Shown: positions 43,197 through 52,713, counted from the first letter of the stretch. The stretch is DNA of 64,000 nucleotides from Photobacterium sanctipauli (GCF_003026495.1 NZ_PYMA01000002.1:248001-312000); one strand, 5' to 3'. Translations and numbers: made by a program. Notes: a model not told the origin generated them from the sequence alone.

Positions 43197-43856
43197 ATGG
43201 ATACTGTTATGAGTAAAGACGGGTTAAGTATTAGATTTTCATTAGTTGCAGCAGTGATTACTACATTAGGGGTAGGTGGTTGTTCTACAACAGATATACC
43301 AACATTGCCATCAGCCACACCGCAGTCATCTCTTACCAAAAATATCAATGATTACAAATACCTTATCGGGCCAGGGGACACCTTAAATATCTTTGTTTGG
43401 GGGAACCCAGAGATATCAGGCAATTTCATTGTGCGTCCAGACGGCATGATTTCGACTTCGCTGGTGGATGACCTGCCTGCCTCCGGTCGGACACCGACTG
43501 ATTTAGCGCGAAGCCTAGAAGCTAGGTTATCTGAGTATGTTCGTGATCCTATCGTGACCGTGATGGTGTCAGGTTTCGTTGGACCTTATAGTGAACAAGT
43601 ACGGGTTATTGGCGAAGCATCACAGCCAAGGGCTATTAACTATCGTCAGAATATGACCTTGCTGGATGTAATGGTGGAAGTGGGCGGGTTAACAGAATTT
43701 GCCGATGGTAACGATGCGCGGTTGATACGAGTCGTTGGCGGCCAGCAAAAGCAATTTGGGCTGAAAATGGGTGATCTGGTCCGAGATGGCGATATTCAAG
43801 CAAATGTCGATATCCTTCCAGGAGACATCATTATTATTCCTGAAGCATGGTTTTAA
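43197..43856 (+). CDS. Wza-like polysaccharide export lipoprotein, XrtA system
   Basis: About 220 residues. The lipoprotein signal has lipobox VGGC (Cys at 29 from 43197, or 25 from the ATG at 43209), and AAGG lies upstream of 43197. A polysaccharide export (Poly_export) domain follows: YLIGPGDTLNIFVWGNPEISGNFIVRPDGMISTSLVDDL, then SLBB-type RVIGEASQPRAINYRQNMTLLDVMVEVGGL and ILPGDIIIIPE. It forms the outer-membrane export channel. First gene of the plus-strand operon, divergent from the initiating transferase. Confidence 0.93.
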   Translation: MDTVMSKDGLSIRFSLVAAVITTLGVGGCSTTDIPTLPSATPQSSLTKNINDYKYLIGPGDTLNIFVWGNPEISGNFIVRPDGMISTSLVDDLPASGRTPTDLARSLEARLSEYVRDPIVTVMVSGFVGPYSEQVRVIGEASQPRAINYRQNMTLLDVMVEVGGLTEFADGNDARLIRVVGGQQKQFGLKMGDLVRDGDIQANVDILPGDIIIIPEAWF

Positions 43857-43869
43857 GGAGTGAATCGGT

Positions 43870-45411
43870 ATGAAGGAACAATTAGATCTCCTTTTACAAT
43901 ACCTCCGTGGCGCCTGGGTTTATCGTCGATGGGCCGTAATGACGGTATGGTTGCTATGCCCGATTGGCTGGATTGCCGTTACAATGTTACCTAGCCAGTA
44001 TACCTCTGAAGCAAGGGTGTATGCTGACACTCGCTCTATATTGCAACCTTTACTGCGCGGATTGGCCGTCGATACCGACCCAAGTAAAGAACTTAGCTTA
44101 ATGGTAAAAACATTACTTAGCCGAACTAACTTAGAAACCATTGCGCGCTATACCGATGCGGATGTTAGTGTCACCACGAATGAAGAATACGACAAGCTGC
44201 TAGATGATCTTAAGGAAAACATACAGATTAAATCGGCAGGCAGAGAAAACCTATTTACCATCAGTTACTCTGGGGCAGATCCGCAGTATGTTCAAGATGT
44301 TGTTCAGGCTGCACTGGATGTGTTTGTTGAAAATGCTGTTGGTAGAAAGCGGGAAGATACCTCTCAAGCAAACCAGTTTATTGAGGCACAGCTTGCCGAA
44401 TACGAGGGGCGTCTTGTTGAGGCAGAAAATAACTTAGCGCAGTTTAAGCAAGAAAATGCTGGTGCAATGCCAGACACGCTTCAGCAATTGATTAAGAAAG
44501 TTGAAAACTTGAATGCCGCGCTAGAAACAACACGCTTATCCAAGAAAGAAGCTGAAATTCAATTGGCAAATGCACAAAGCCAGCTGCAGCAAGAAATGGT
44601 GCTTATATCGAAACAATCATCTAGTTATCAAACTGAGTATGATATTCGATTGGAAGTGCTTGAAACGCGTTTAGATGAATTGTTATTTCGGTTTACAGAC
44701 AAGCACCCAGATGTGAAAGAAACAAGGCGTCAAATTGCTGAGCTTAAAGACCTTAAAGAGTCTTACATTGAGCAGTCCTCCCCAGATACTGCTAATCCAA
44801 TCATTAAGGAAATAAAGCTCTATATTGGTAAGTTGGAAAATACGATTGCTTCTCTCACTGTTCGGGAAGAAAACCAGATGGAGAAGATTGCCTCTTTAAG
44901 TGAGGTTGTCTCTCAAATACCTGATATAGAAGCAGAGTTCACCAGTTTGATGCGTAACTATGATGTGACCAGGAAACAGTATGAACAGTTATTGACGCGC
45001 CGCGAATCAGCGTTAATTTCTCAGAATATCGGCCAAACATCTGACGAGATTACATTCCGGGTGATAGATGCCCCATTATATCCGAAGGCACCGTCAGGCC
45101 CGATGAGGCCGCTTTTCTTAGCGGCGGTTTTGGTTGCATCCGTTGGTGCGGGTGGGGGACTGGCTTTTCTGAATAGCCAAGCACGCCCGGTGGTTATTTC
45201 TGCCAATCAATTGCTACAACAAACGAATATTCCTGTTTTTGGTGTCGTTTCCGCCACTGAAAATTCGGGGTTGCTCACACAGAGCCGCAAGCAAAAATGG
45301 ATCTTTGCATTACTCAGTGCCTTGTTACTCCTACTCTTCGCCCTGTTTATGGTGATAAATATTGTGCCATCGCTACAAAGTGCCATTACTCAAGGAGTTA
45401 AGTTGATATGA
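43870..45411 (+). CDS. Polysaccharide chain-length determinant (Wzc-N/GNVR type), XrtA system
   Basis: 513 residues. An N-terminal Wzz domain with a membrane helix (about 20-42) and MLPSQYTSEARVYADTRSILQPLLRGLAV, a long coiled-coil periplasmic region (about 150-370; AEYEGRLVEAENNLAQFKQE and later segments), RPLFLAAVL and a second membrane helix at the C-terminus (about 480-505). It has no kinase domain; that is encoded by the next gene, as in split Wzc/CapAB systems. AAGGAGTG precedes the start. It probably controls chain length and connects the kinase to the export lipoprotein. Confidence 0.93.
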   Translation: MKEQLDLLLQYLRGAWVYRRWAVMTVWLLCPIGWIAVTMLPSQYTSEARVYADTRSILQPLLRGLAVDTDPSKELSLMVKTLLSRTNLETIARYTDADVSVTTNEEYDKLLDDLKENIQIKSAGRENLFTISYSGADPQYVQDVVQAALDVFVENAVGRKREDTSQANQFIEAQLAEYEGRLVEAENNLAQFKQENAGAMPDTLQQLIKKVENLNAALETTRLSKKEAEIQLANAQSQLQQEMVLISKQSSSYQTEYDIRLEVLETRLDELLFRFTDKHPDVKETRRQIAELKDLKESYIEQSSPDTANPIIKEIKLYIGKLENTIASLTVREENQMEKIASLSEVVSQIPDIEAEFTSLMRNYDVTRKQYEQLLTRRESALISQNIGQTSDEITFRVIDAPLYPKAPSGPMRPLFLAAVLVASVGAGGGLAFLNSQARPVVISANQLLQQTNIPVFGVVSATENSGLLTQSRKQKWIFALLSALLLLLFALFMVINIVPSLQSAITQGVKLI

Positions 45412-46367
45412 GTATTATTGAGAAGGCCTTGAAAAAACAGGGCGCAAAGCAACCAGGTGAAAAAGAATTGGTGGCGAAGGCCAGTATTACCAAAGCAATG
45501 GCGCAAAAGAAATCTTTGCATGTTGAACCAACTTCGCCTCAACCACGGAAAGAAAAAACGAGCACCACTCATCCTGAGCAAGAATTGCCTTACGTTTCGA
45601 AGAAACAGCCGGTATCAACTCCAGCGATGGTGATTGATACGCAGAAGTTAAAAGCGGCTGGCATGGTATCGCATGATGATGACAGCACCAACGTTCAGAT
45701 AAACACGGAGTACCGCTCGATAAAACAAAAGTTGCTCTATAACGCCTTTGGGCCTGCGTCAGGTACGCTTAACCACAGCAACATGGTGATGATAACGAGT
45801 GCTAGACCGTCAGAAGGTAAGACATTTACTGCGGTCAATCTAGCCATGAGCGTGGCAGCCGAGAAAGATAAAACCATTCTTTTGGTCGATGCTGATGTCC
45901 TCAAGCCAAGTATTTCCGCAACCTTAGGCGTTGATGAAAAACCAGGGCTTATCGATTACTTGCTGGGTGATGTTGCTCAATTATCCGATGTCATTTACTC
46001 CACCAATATTCCTAACCTCAGAGTATTACCGGCGGGCTCATCGCATCATTTAAGCAATGAGTTACTAGCCAGTGACAGAATGGAGTCGCTAACCACTGAG
46101 TTGGCAACCCGTTATTCTGATCGATTGGTTGTGTTTGATTGTCCGCCGATGCTAGGTGTTGTTGAAACCTTAACGGTGTCTCGATTTATGGGGCAGGCCA
46201 TGATTGTTGTGTCGGAATCGATGACCAAAATGTCCGAGGTTGAGCAAACCGTTGCCGATTTAAATAAGGAAATGGCAATCGGCTTTGTCGTAAATAAAGC
46301 GTTATCTGGAACGAATAGTCAGTATGGATATGGGTATGGCTATGGCGCGAAAACCAACAAAGTATAA
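45408..46367 (+). CDS. Tyrosine autokinase (BY-kinase), XrtA system
   Basis: 319 residues. Bacterial tyrosine kinase with Walker A SARPSEGKTFTAVNL, Walker A' ILLVDADVLKPS and Walker B LVVFDCPPML. The N-terminal about 95 residues are polar and disordered. The C-terminal tail NSQYGYGYGYGAK holds a cluster of four tyrosines that is the probable autophosphorylation site. The ATGA overlap with the chain-length gene suggests coupled translation. It controls polymer assembly through phosphorylation; the phosphatase half of the fused protein at 18896 is a candidate partner (inference). Confidence 0.94.
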   Translation: MSIIEKALKKQGAKQPGEKELVAKASITKAMAQKKSLHVEPTSPQPRKEKTSTTHPEQELPYVSKKQPVSTPAMVIDTQKLKAAGMVSHDDDSTNVQINTEYRSIKQKLLYNAFGPASGTLNHSNMVMITSARPSEGKTFTAVNLAMSVAAEKDKTILLVDADVLKPSISATLGVDEKPGLIDYLLGDVAQLSDVIYSTNIPNLRVLPAGSSHHLSNELLASDRMESLTTELATRYSDRLVVFDCPPMLGVVETLTVSRFMGQAMIVVSESMTKMSEVEQTVADLNKEMAIGFVVNKALSGTNSQYGYGYGYGAKTNKV

Positions 46368-47793
46368 GTATTTATTAGGGTCGCTTTCTCTTATTACTAC
46401 AGGGTGTATCGCTGCTGACGTGACTTTTACTCCTTATGTCGGTGGTGGTTTTACTTTTACTGATAATGTCGATTTAGTGGAGACAGGGCGAGAGTCAAGC
46501 TTAATATCCTCGCTTGATTTTGGGATAAATTCCGTTGTGGTGGGTAATCAGGGGCTGTTAAGGCTGGATTATCAAGTGAGTCAGCTGTTCTATAGCCATG
46601 ACTCAAATGATAATGAAGCTTATCAGGATCTTGATTTTTATACCGAAAAGGGACTATCCGATTCAGGTTTTAGTGTAGATGCAACTGCATCGATTGAAAA
46701 CGTGGCTGAAGCGATTGATGAAAATGCTACTGCTGATGTGTTTACTGGCAATACGATAGAAAACAAGAATGCCCAGGTTGGTATCAACTACCGCTCAAAC
46801 CCGCTGAGTAAAGTGGACTTAAGGGCAAGAACCTATGCTCAGGTTACCAATAATGAGGATGATATCGGTAATTACGATGGCTATGGCGCTGAGGTGACCT
46901 ATGCCAATGGGCGAACTATCAAAGACTACTTCTGGTTAATCGAAGCGTCTTATGATTACAAAAATGGTAAGAATGGTGATTCTGATACTCAATTTACTCG
47001 ATTTAAAGAGGAGTTTGGAATTCAAACCATAAGCGGTTGGTCACCGCTGCTTAGGTTAAATTATGAGGATTACGAAGGACAAACTAACTCCGACAGCGCA
47101 GACTCATTTAGTTGGGGGCCGGGTGTTCGATATTACTGGACGAGACGCTCTTATGGTGAATTGAGTTATAACTTCTCAGAAGATGATAATAATTCTGATT
47201 TTTGGGCTGGGGCAATCAATGTTGAGCCTACGGAACGTAGTCGTTTGTTTTTTTCCTATGACAAGCGGTTTTTCGGTGATGCGTATGAGTTCCTGTTGTC
47301 GCACCGTTCTCGCAAGCTGACTAACACAATTTCTTATACCGAAGAAGCTGTTAGCTTCGACCGAGAGTTTTTCACCTCGGGTTCTGATGTTTCTGAGGTC
47401 TCACTCCAACGCCGCCTTGAATGGTCGTCATTGCTAACATTGCGTCGAACCAATTACGAACTGTCGATTTTCCATGATCAGCGCGAAGCGTTAAATCCAG
47501 ACACTGATGTTCAAGATGAGGAAGGAAATGGGATAAGGGGTGATATAAAGCATCGCTTATCTCGTCGCTTAACCATGGGGTTAAGTGCTGAATACCGTTA
47601 TTACGATTTTGAGCGGTTGTCTGAAGGCGATCAGCGTGACCATTATCGTGAATATGATTTTATCACTGAGTATCAGGTTAACCGTGATATCTCGACAAGC
47701 TTGAGCCTGTCACATACCAACAAATCATCGTCGAAGTCGAATGACAGTTATGATGAAAGTCGAGTGTCTATCAATGTAAGGATGCAACTGTAG
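46342..47793 (+). CDS. XrtA-associated outer-membrane beta-barrel protein
   Basis: About 483 residues with an N-terminal signal (KYKYLLGSLSLITTGCIAA) and a body of alternating strands ending aromatic/hydrophobic, finishing in VSINVRMQL, which is typical of outer-membrane barrels. It belongs to the PEP-CTERM-associated outer-membrane protein type often found in these operons. It probably forms the exit pore or the outer-membrane partner of the export lipoprotein. The start is taken as ATG 46342 (26-base overlap with the kinase gene); an ATG 18 bases upstream is also in frame. Confidence 0.85.
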   Translation: MARKPTKYKYLLGSLSLITTGCIAADVTFTPYVGGGFTFTDNVDLVETGRESSLISSLDFGINSVVVGNQGLLRLDYQVSQLFYSHDSNDNEAYQDLDFYTEKGLSDSGFSVDATASIENVAEAIDENATADVFTGNTIENKNAQVGINYRSNPLSKVDLRARTYAQVTNNEDDIGNYDGYGAEVTYANGRTIKDYFWLIEASYDYKNGKNGDSDTQFTRFKEEFGIQTISGWSPLLRLNYEDYEGQTNSDSADSFSWGPGVRYYWTRRSYGELSYNFSEDDNNSDFWAGAINVEPTERSRLFFSYDKRFFGDAYEFLLSHRSRKLTNTISYTEEAVSFDREFFTSGSDVSEVSLQRRLEWSSLLTLRRTNYELSIFHDQREALNPDTDVQDEEGNGIRGDIKHRLSRRLTMGLSAEYRYYDFERLSEGDQRDHYREYDFITEYQVNRDISTSLSLSHTNKSSSKSNDSYDESRVSINVRMQL

Positions 47794-47796
47794 CCT

Positions 47797-48936
47797 ATGT
47801 ATGAATCACATTTTGGACTAACCGATAAGCCATTCAAACTCAGCCCTGAGCCGCGTTTCTTCTTTTCTAGCCCGCACCATGAGAAGGCGCTCTCTTATTT
47901 GCAGTATGGTTTGTCGCAAGGTGAGGGCTTTATTGTTGTGACAGGCCCCATTGGTACCGGTAAAACGACGCTGGCAAGAAGCTTATTGGCATCACTGGAC
48001 GATTCTTTTGTAGCAATTCAAATAGCGACGACGCGGCTGTCACCTGAAGAGTTGGTGCGTTTGGTTGCGGCTAAGTTTGACATCCCCGTTGAGGGCTTGG
48101 ATAAGGCCGATATTTTAAAGCGTATGGAGCAATATTTGTTAGCGTTGTATCAGCAGGGCAAGCGGGCACTATTAATTGTTGATGAGGCCCAGAACTTACC
48201 GGCTGAGACGGTTGAAGAACTGCGAATGCTATCGAATTTCCAATTGGATGATACCCCGTTAATCCAAAGTTTTTTGCTTGGTCAAGAAGAGCTAAAAGGG
48301 ATCATTGCACTACCGGATATGGAGCAGTTTCGTCAGAGAATCATTGCCTCTTGTCACCTGCAAGCTTTCGACAGTGCGCAAACCAAAGAGTATATATTGC
48401 ATCGCCTTGAGCAGGTTGGGTGGGATAACAGCCCGGAGTTGGACAGTGATATCTTTGAGTTGATCACCTCTCAGTCTTGTGGGATCCCTCGAAAGATCAA
48501 TATCTTGATGGATCGTGTCTTATTGTTTGCTTATCTAGAAGATTTGTCTGAACTTAAACCCGAGCACATTGAGCAAGTATTAGAAGAGATGGGGACGGAA
48601 TTTTCAGGTTCGCTTTCTCAATCCTCTCATTCCCAGCCAGCACAAGCCCACGAACCAAGTAGAGTTGAAACGGTGGTGACCCAACTATCGGATCATGAAG
48701 TTGAGAAACTTCATAAAACCTTGCAATCTGTGACTGAAGTGTTGGATTCGGTCATTGAGCGTAAGGTGGCCACCATTAGATACTTGGATAAGTTGATTAT
48801 TAAGAAAAAACGCCAAGTGAATGTACTACCCGATGATGAGCAAGAGAAAATCCTTGATGAAGATGTTGGCTCTCTAGGGAGTAAGTACTGGGTGAAACAG
48901 TTGATGACGGCAGGTTCGACAGAATCTGAGAGTTAG
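47797..48936 (+). CDS. ExeA-like AAA ATPase, XrtA system
   Basis: 379 residues. Begins YESHFGLTDKPFKLSPEPRFFF, the usual ExeA/GspA-type start, then Walker A VVTGPIGTGKTTLARSL, Walker B ALLIVDEAQNLPAETVEELRMLSNF and sensor-like GIPRKINILMDRVL. The C-terminal about 100 residues are charged and partly coiled coil. This is the ATPase that accompanies exosortase A exopolysaccharide loci and likely energises or gates assembly at the inner membrane. Last gene of the plus-strand operon, three bases after the barrel gene. Confidence 0.93.
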   Translation: MYESHFGLTDKPFKLSPEPRFFFSSPHHEKALSYLQYGLSQGEGFIVVTGPIGTGKTTLARSLLASLDDSFVAIQIATTRLSPEELVRLVAAKFDIPVEGLDKADILKRMEQYLLALYQQGKRALLIVDEAQNLPAETVEELRMLSNFQLDDTPLIQSFLLGQEELKGIIALPDMEQFRQRIIASCHLQAFDSAQTKEYILHRLEQVGWDNSPELDSDIFELITSQSCGIPRKINILMDRVLLFAYLEDLSELKPEHIEQVLEEMGTEFSGSLSQSSHSQPAQAHEPSRVETVVTQLSDHEVEKLHKTLQSVTEVLDSVIERKVATIRYLDKLIIKKKRQVNVLPDDEQEKILDEDVGSLGSKYWVKQLMTAGSTESES

Positions 48937-48966
48937 TCGTGACAGACTAGCTTCGCCATAGAAGAT

Positions 48967-48998
48967 AAAAGAGAAGCCACCGTGATGGCTTCTCTTTT
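48967..48998. terminator. Bidirectional intrinsic terminator
   Basis: AAAAGAGAAGCCA (48967-48979) and TGGCTTCTCTTTT (48986-48998) pair over 13 bases with a six-base loop. It is flanked by A/T runs that allow termination of both the ATPase operon (plus) and prsR (minus). Confidence 0.88.
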
Positions 48999-49035
48999 GT
49001 TTTGCGCATAATATTTATGCTGGAATGGGGGGCTG

Positions 49036-50391
49036 CTATTTGGCTTCAACAGCCAGTGCATATTTCTCGATGAGGCTGTAGAGGGTAGGCCGCGTAACCC
49101 CGAGTAAATTCGCAGATTGGGAAATATTATTGTTGCTGATGGAAAGCGCCTGAGTAATGGCTTGCTTCTCCGCTTCTTCCCGGACATGGCGCAGGTTGAT
49201 GGCAACCTTTTGTTCCTGGCTATCACTCGTCTTGGTCAGTGCGAGGTCAAACTCGGTAATGGTTTTTCCATCCGCCATGATGGCAGCAGATTTAATCTTG
49301 TTTTGTAGTTCACGAATGTTGCCGGGCCAATGATGTTGTAACATAGCCGAAATGGCTTCTTCACTGAAACCTGAGATTTTTCGTTGTGTTTGCTGGTTGG
49401 CAATATGCAAAAAATACTTAGCCAGGAGAACAATGTCTTGTCCACGCTCGCGAAGGGGCGGGTTAGCGATGGTGATTTCACTTATGCGGTAATAGAGATC
49501 TTCACGGAAGGTTTTTTCCAACATCATGGCTTCAAGGTTTTGGTGAGTTGCGCAAACTATTTTCACATCGACCGGGATTTCTTGCCGCCCGCCAACACGC
49601 TCAATCACTTTTTCTTGCAAGAAGCGTAGGATCTTAGCCTGTAATGGGTAGGGCATATCACCAATTTCATCGAGGAAAAGGGTACCGCCGTTAGCGTGTT
49701 CTATTTTGCCGACAGTGGTTTTATGGGCACCGGTAAAAGCACCTTTCTCAAAGCCGAATAGTTCACTCTCTAGCAGTTGTTCAGGAATGGACGCACAGTT
49801 AATTGCCACAAAAGGTTGGTCTTTTCTTGGGCTTTTATTGTGGATTGCCCTGGCAAGCACTTCTTTACCTGTGCCGCTTTCACCTAAGATCAAGGTTGAT
49901 ATTTCGCTGCTGGCAATGCGCTCGACCATACGGCAGACATGCTGAACTTGCGGGCTATTGCCAATAAAGCCATTATCATCAAGAGAGGCTTGGCGAAGCC
50001 GGATATTTTCAGATTCAAGGTTGGCGATAATAAAAGCCCGCTCAACAATAACCGATAATATATCGTCATCGATTGGCTTTTGGTAAAAGTCATGTGCCCC
50101 CAACTCAATGGCTTTTAAGGCATTTTCTTTGTCGTCATTACCGGTGATCACAATGACTTTGCAATAAGGGCTTAGCTCCATAATCTCTTGTAGGGTCTGG
50201 AGCCCTTCGGTGGCATTTGCCTCATCAGGAGGTAACCCTAGATCTAACGTGATGACCTTGGGCTCATATCGGCGTAATGCCGTAATGGCTTCTTTGCGAT
50301 TACTAGCCAGTACCACCTCGTAATCGGAAAGACACCACTTAAGTTGCTTTTGAATGCCGGGATCATCTTCAATGACGAGCAAGGTTTCCAT
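49036..50391 (-). CDS. prsR: Sigma-54-dependent response regulator PrsR
   Basis: 451 residues, NtrC-type. The receiver domain has the phospho-acceptor Asp at about 50 (VITLDLGLPPDE) and the metal-binding DD at 9-10. The AAA+ central domain has ILGESGTGKEVLARAIH, the sigma-54-contacting GAFTGAH and GGTLFLDEIGDMP. The C-terminal Fis-type HTH is SANLLGVTRPTLYSLIEKY. PrsR of PEP-CTERM bacteria is expected to activate PEP-CTERM genes from -24/-12 promoters; one such site lies at 13176. Follows prsK by 23 bases. Confidence 0.95.
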   Translation of the reverse strand: METLLVIEDDPGIQKQLKWCLSDYEVVLASNRKEAITALRRYEPKVITLDLGLPPDEANATEGLQTLQEIMELSPYCKVIVITGNDDKENALKAIELGAHDFYQKPIDDDILSVIVERAFIIANLESENIRLRQASLDDNGFIGNSPQVQHVCRMVERIASSEISTLILGESGTGKEVLARAIHNKSPRKDQPFVAINCASIPEQLLESELFGFEKGAFTGAHKTTVGKIEHANGGTLFLDEIGDMPYPLQAKILRFLQEKVIERVGGRQEIPVDVKIVCATHQNLEAMMLEKTFREDLYYRISEITIANPPLRERGQDIVLLAKYFLHIANQQTQRKISGFSEEAISAMLQHHWPGNIRELQNKIKSAAIMADGKTITEFDLALTKTSDSQEQKVAINLRHVREEAEKQAITQALSISNNNISQSANLLGVTRPTLYSLIEKYALAVEAK

Positions 50392-50414
50392 AGGCTATTC
50401 CCTTTTTGTAGTAG

Positions 50415-52484
50415 TTACTTAAGTATAGTGAAACTTTTTTGCGCTAATGTGGTTTGTTTGGGAATTTGTACCGTAAAACAACTACCTTCGTTAGGAGTCG
50501 ACTCCACGTTGATGAAGCCACCCAGCTGCTCAGCCATGACTTTGGCATCATAGGCGCCAACCCCCATACCCGCATTGCCTTTGGTGGTATCGAAAGGCTT
50601 GAATAAACGGTGTTTGATAAAGGATGCCGACATGCCTTGCCCGGTATCTTTAATCATAATTTGAATGCTTTTCGGGGTGTCGACTAATGAGACTACGACA
50701 CTACCTTCATCTTTGGTCGCTTCCTGCGCATTTTGAATCAGGTGGTTCAAGCTGTTCTGAAAACGCTCCTTGACTGCCACCAGGTTAAGCGGGTGGCGAG
50801 AAAAATTATGGAATTCCGGCTTTGGTGCCTGTACCGAGCGGCTTTGGCAAATTTCCTCAATCACCTGCGCAATCTCAAAGGTGGTTTGCGTATCGGCTTC
50901 TATTCGTTTTTTACTCAGCTGGGTCAACACTTTGTTTAACCGGGACACAGCAGAATCGACGGTGTCGAACGCATCATCGATGAATTCGGGGTTGTCTCGG
51001 TGCTTCTCAGCATTACGGCTGAGTAACTGTAACTGGGCGACGACATTTTTAAGATCATGAACCAAAAATGCCGACATTCGGTTGAAGGTATCAAATTGCT
51101 GGCTTTCGGCTAACTTCTGGTTGGTCTCATACATGGTTAGGTAAACGGATAGCTGAACGCTAATGGCATTCATTAAGTCTCTGTCTTCCCAGTTGAGTAA
51201 ATCAGTGGATGTCGGCTTTGACAGTAGAAATACCCCTTGGGTGCCTGAAGAGGATATCAACGGTACTAAGAGGGTAAATGCCTGATGGGTGCATAGTGGT
51301 GCAATGTCGACATTAAATGGTGGCTTTTCATGGCCATGGCATAATTGGGGTAGGTCGACAATCCATTGGTGCTCGATTGTATTTTTGCCTAATGCTTGTA
51401 GTAACGGGGAGGCTTCGGGGTGATCAATAGGGCAATGAAGGCTCGTTTCCGGTAATAATTGCCCGTTCTTTTGAATTGCCAAAATACCGTATTCACAGCC
51501 AAACGGTCTCATCATTGCTGACAACGCGTTATCGTAGGGGGTTCGGGTTTGATCTTCTATTTCTGAGCAAAAATGCATCCATTCTTCACGGTACTCATAT
51601 TTGTTGGCAAAGAAGTGCTTCGCAATGAACACTTTCACCTTTTGTCTAAACACATCGGACAGGAATAAGCTGGCTAGCACTAACCCACCAAGGGCAAAAA
51701 ACAGGGTTTGTGCCGTTTCCGCCCAATCATTACCAATGGCTTTGATGTAGTAACCCGCCAATGACATCAATAAGAGGTAGCTTCCCGCAACCAGAATCAA
51801 GGTGCTGTGGTAGATGATGTCGCGGGAAACATAAACTCGGCTCTCCCAGTTCCTTAATCTTCTCGTCGTGATGACGATGAGCGGGATTGCGGCGGTAATC
51901 ACCCAACCCCGACCTTGCCAAAAAGCAGGGGTGATGGCGTTGGTGAGCAGGGCATCGGCATACAGAGCAAAGTTATAGCCACTAATAAGGCCAACGCCGA
52001 TACATAGGGGTTTGATGGCTTTTAGCTCGACTCGGTTACTGCGACGGTAAAGTTGCTCGACCAGCCATAGGCAGGCAATGGCTTGAATGAGGTGCAAAAA
52101 GAAGAAAACCTTTTGATGCAAAAAAGGGATGGCAAGGCGTGAGATTTCACCAACGGCAATGATTGCCGTGAGATAAATGATGTAGCTATGCGGTTTTGCT
52201 GTTAGTAGCGATGAAAAAGATCGGGTTGCTGAAAGTGTACTAATTAATAAAAATGAAAGGCTTAGGTAAAATAGAGTTTCGGTAATTAGCGATGGCAGTA
52301 CGGATGTTTGATTCACTAATTGAATGGTGGTGGTGATGGCCCAAGAAACGCCAACCAAACACACGATGAGTAGTAATTGCTTTTGTAAGCTTTTCTTTTT
52401 ATAGGTTGTAAGTAGGAGCAGGAAAAGAACAATAAAACCTACCGATGACGCAATATAGCCCAGAGGGCCAAGCAATAATTCCAC
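50415..52484 (-). CDS. prsK: Membrane sensor histidine kinase PrsK
   Basis: 689 residues. About seven to nine membrane helices occupy the N-terminal 280 residues, followed by a GAF-like domain (about 300-450) and a histidine kinase core with the unusual H-box FLVHDLKNVVAQLQLL, typical of PrsK, and N, G1 and G2 boxes (LIQNAQEATK, IKDTGQGM, GVGAYDAKVM). It starts with GTG, and AAGGAC lies seven bases upstream. The second gene of the operon is prsR. The signal sensed is unknown. Confidence 0.94.
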   Translation of the reverse strand: MELLLGPLGYIASSVGFIVLFLLLLTTYKKKSLQKQLLLIVCLVGVSWAITTTIQLVNQTSVLPSLITETLFYLSLSFLLISTLSATRSFSSLLTAKPHSYIIYLTAIIAVGEISRLAIPFLHQKVFFFLHLIQAIACLWLVEQLYRRSNRVELKAIKPLCIGVGLISGYNFALYADALLTNAITPAFWQGRGWVITAAIPLIVITTRRLRNWESRVYVSRDIIYHSTLILVAGSYLLLMSLAGYYIKAIGNDWAETAQTLFFALGGLVLASLFLSDVFRQKVKVFIAKHFFANKYEYREEWMHFCSEIEDQTRTPYDNALSAMMRPFGCEYGILAIQKNGQLLPETSLHCPIDHPEASPLLQALGKNTIEHQWIVDLPQLCHGHEKPPFNVDIAPLCTHQAFTLLVPLISSSGTQGVFLLSKPTSTDLLNWEDRDLMNAISVQLSVYLTMYETNQKLAESQQFDTFNRMSAFLVHDLKNVVAQLQLLSRNAEKHRDNPEFIDDAFDTVDSAVSRLNKVLTQLSKKRIEADTQTTFEIAQVIEEICQSRSVQAPKPEFHNFSRHPLNLVAVKERFQNSLNHLIQNAQEATKDEGSVVVSLVDTPKSIQIMIKDTGQGMSASFIKHRLFKPFDTTKGNAGMGVGAYDAKVMAEQLGGFINVESTPNEGSCFTVQIPKQTTLAQKSFTILK

Positions 52485-52551
52485 TTTGATGTCCTTATCT
52501 TAACAAGCGGTACTATTTTGAGATTAGACGATAGGGTGATTGTTTTTCAAT

Positions 52552-52713
52552 TTACTGTTTGCCTGATAGCGTATGACAGAGGTTTTCAGTGGAAAACAGT
52601 TGGAGTAGGGTGTGCTGGTCGCCTGCGATAAGGGCACCGTTATAGAGGAACATTGCGGTCAGTAAAATGAGAGGTAAGCAGTTGAGTCCTATAATCAAAA
52701 TAAGCTTCTTCAT
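52552..52713 (-). CDS. 53-residue membrane protein upstream of prsK
   Basis: Begins MKKLILIIGLNCLPLILLTAMF, a hydrophobic helix (about 4-24) after two lysines, followed by a 29-residue polar tail with a Cys (STENLCHTLSGKQ). The helix could be a signal anchor or uncleaved signal peptide. It lies 67 bases ahead of prsK on the same strand, so it may be co-transcribed with prsK-prsR and modulate the kinase. The ribosome-binding site is weak (GGGG nine bases upstream), so the gene is tentative; it is too short for routine calling. Confidence 0.5.
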   Translation of the reverse strand: MKKLILIIGLNCLPLILLTAMFLYNGALIAGDQHTLLQLFSTENLCHTLSGKQ

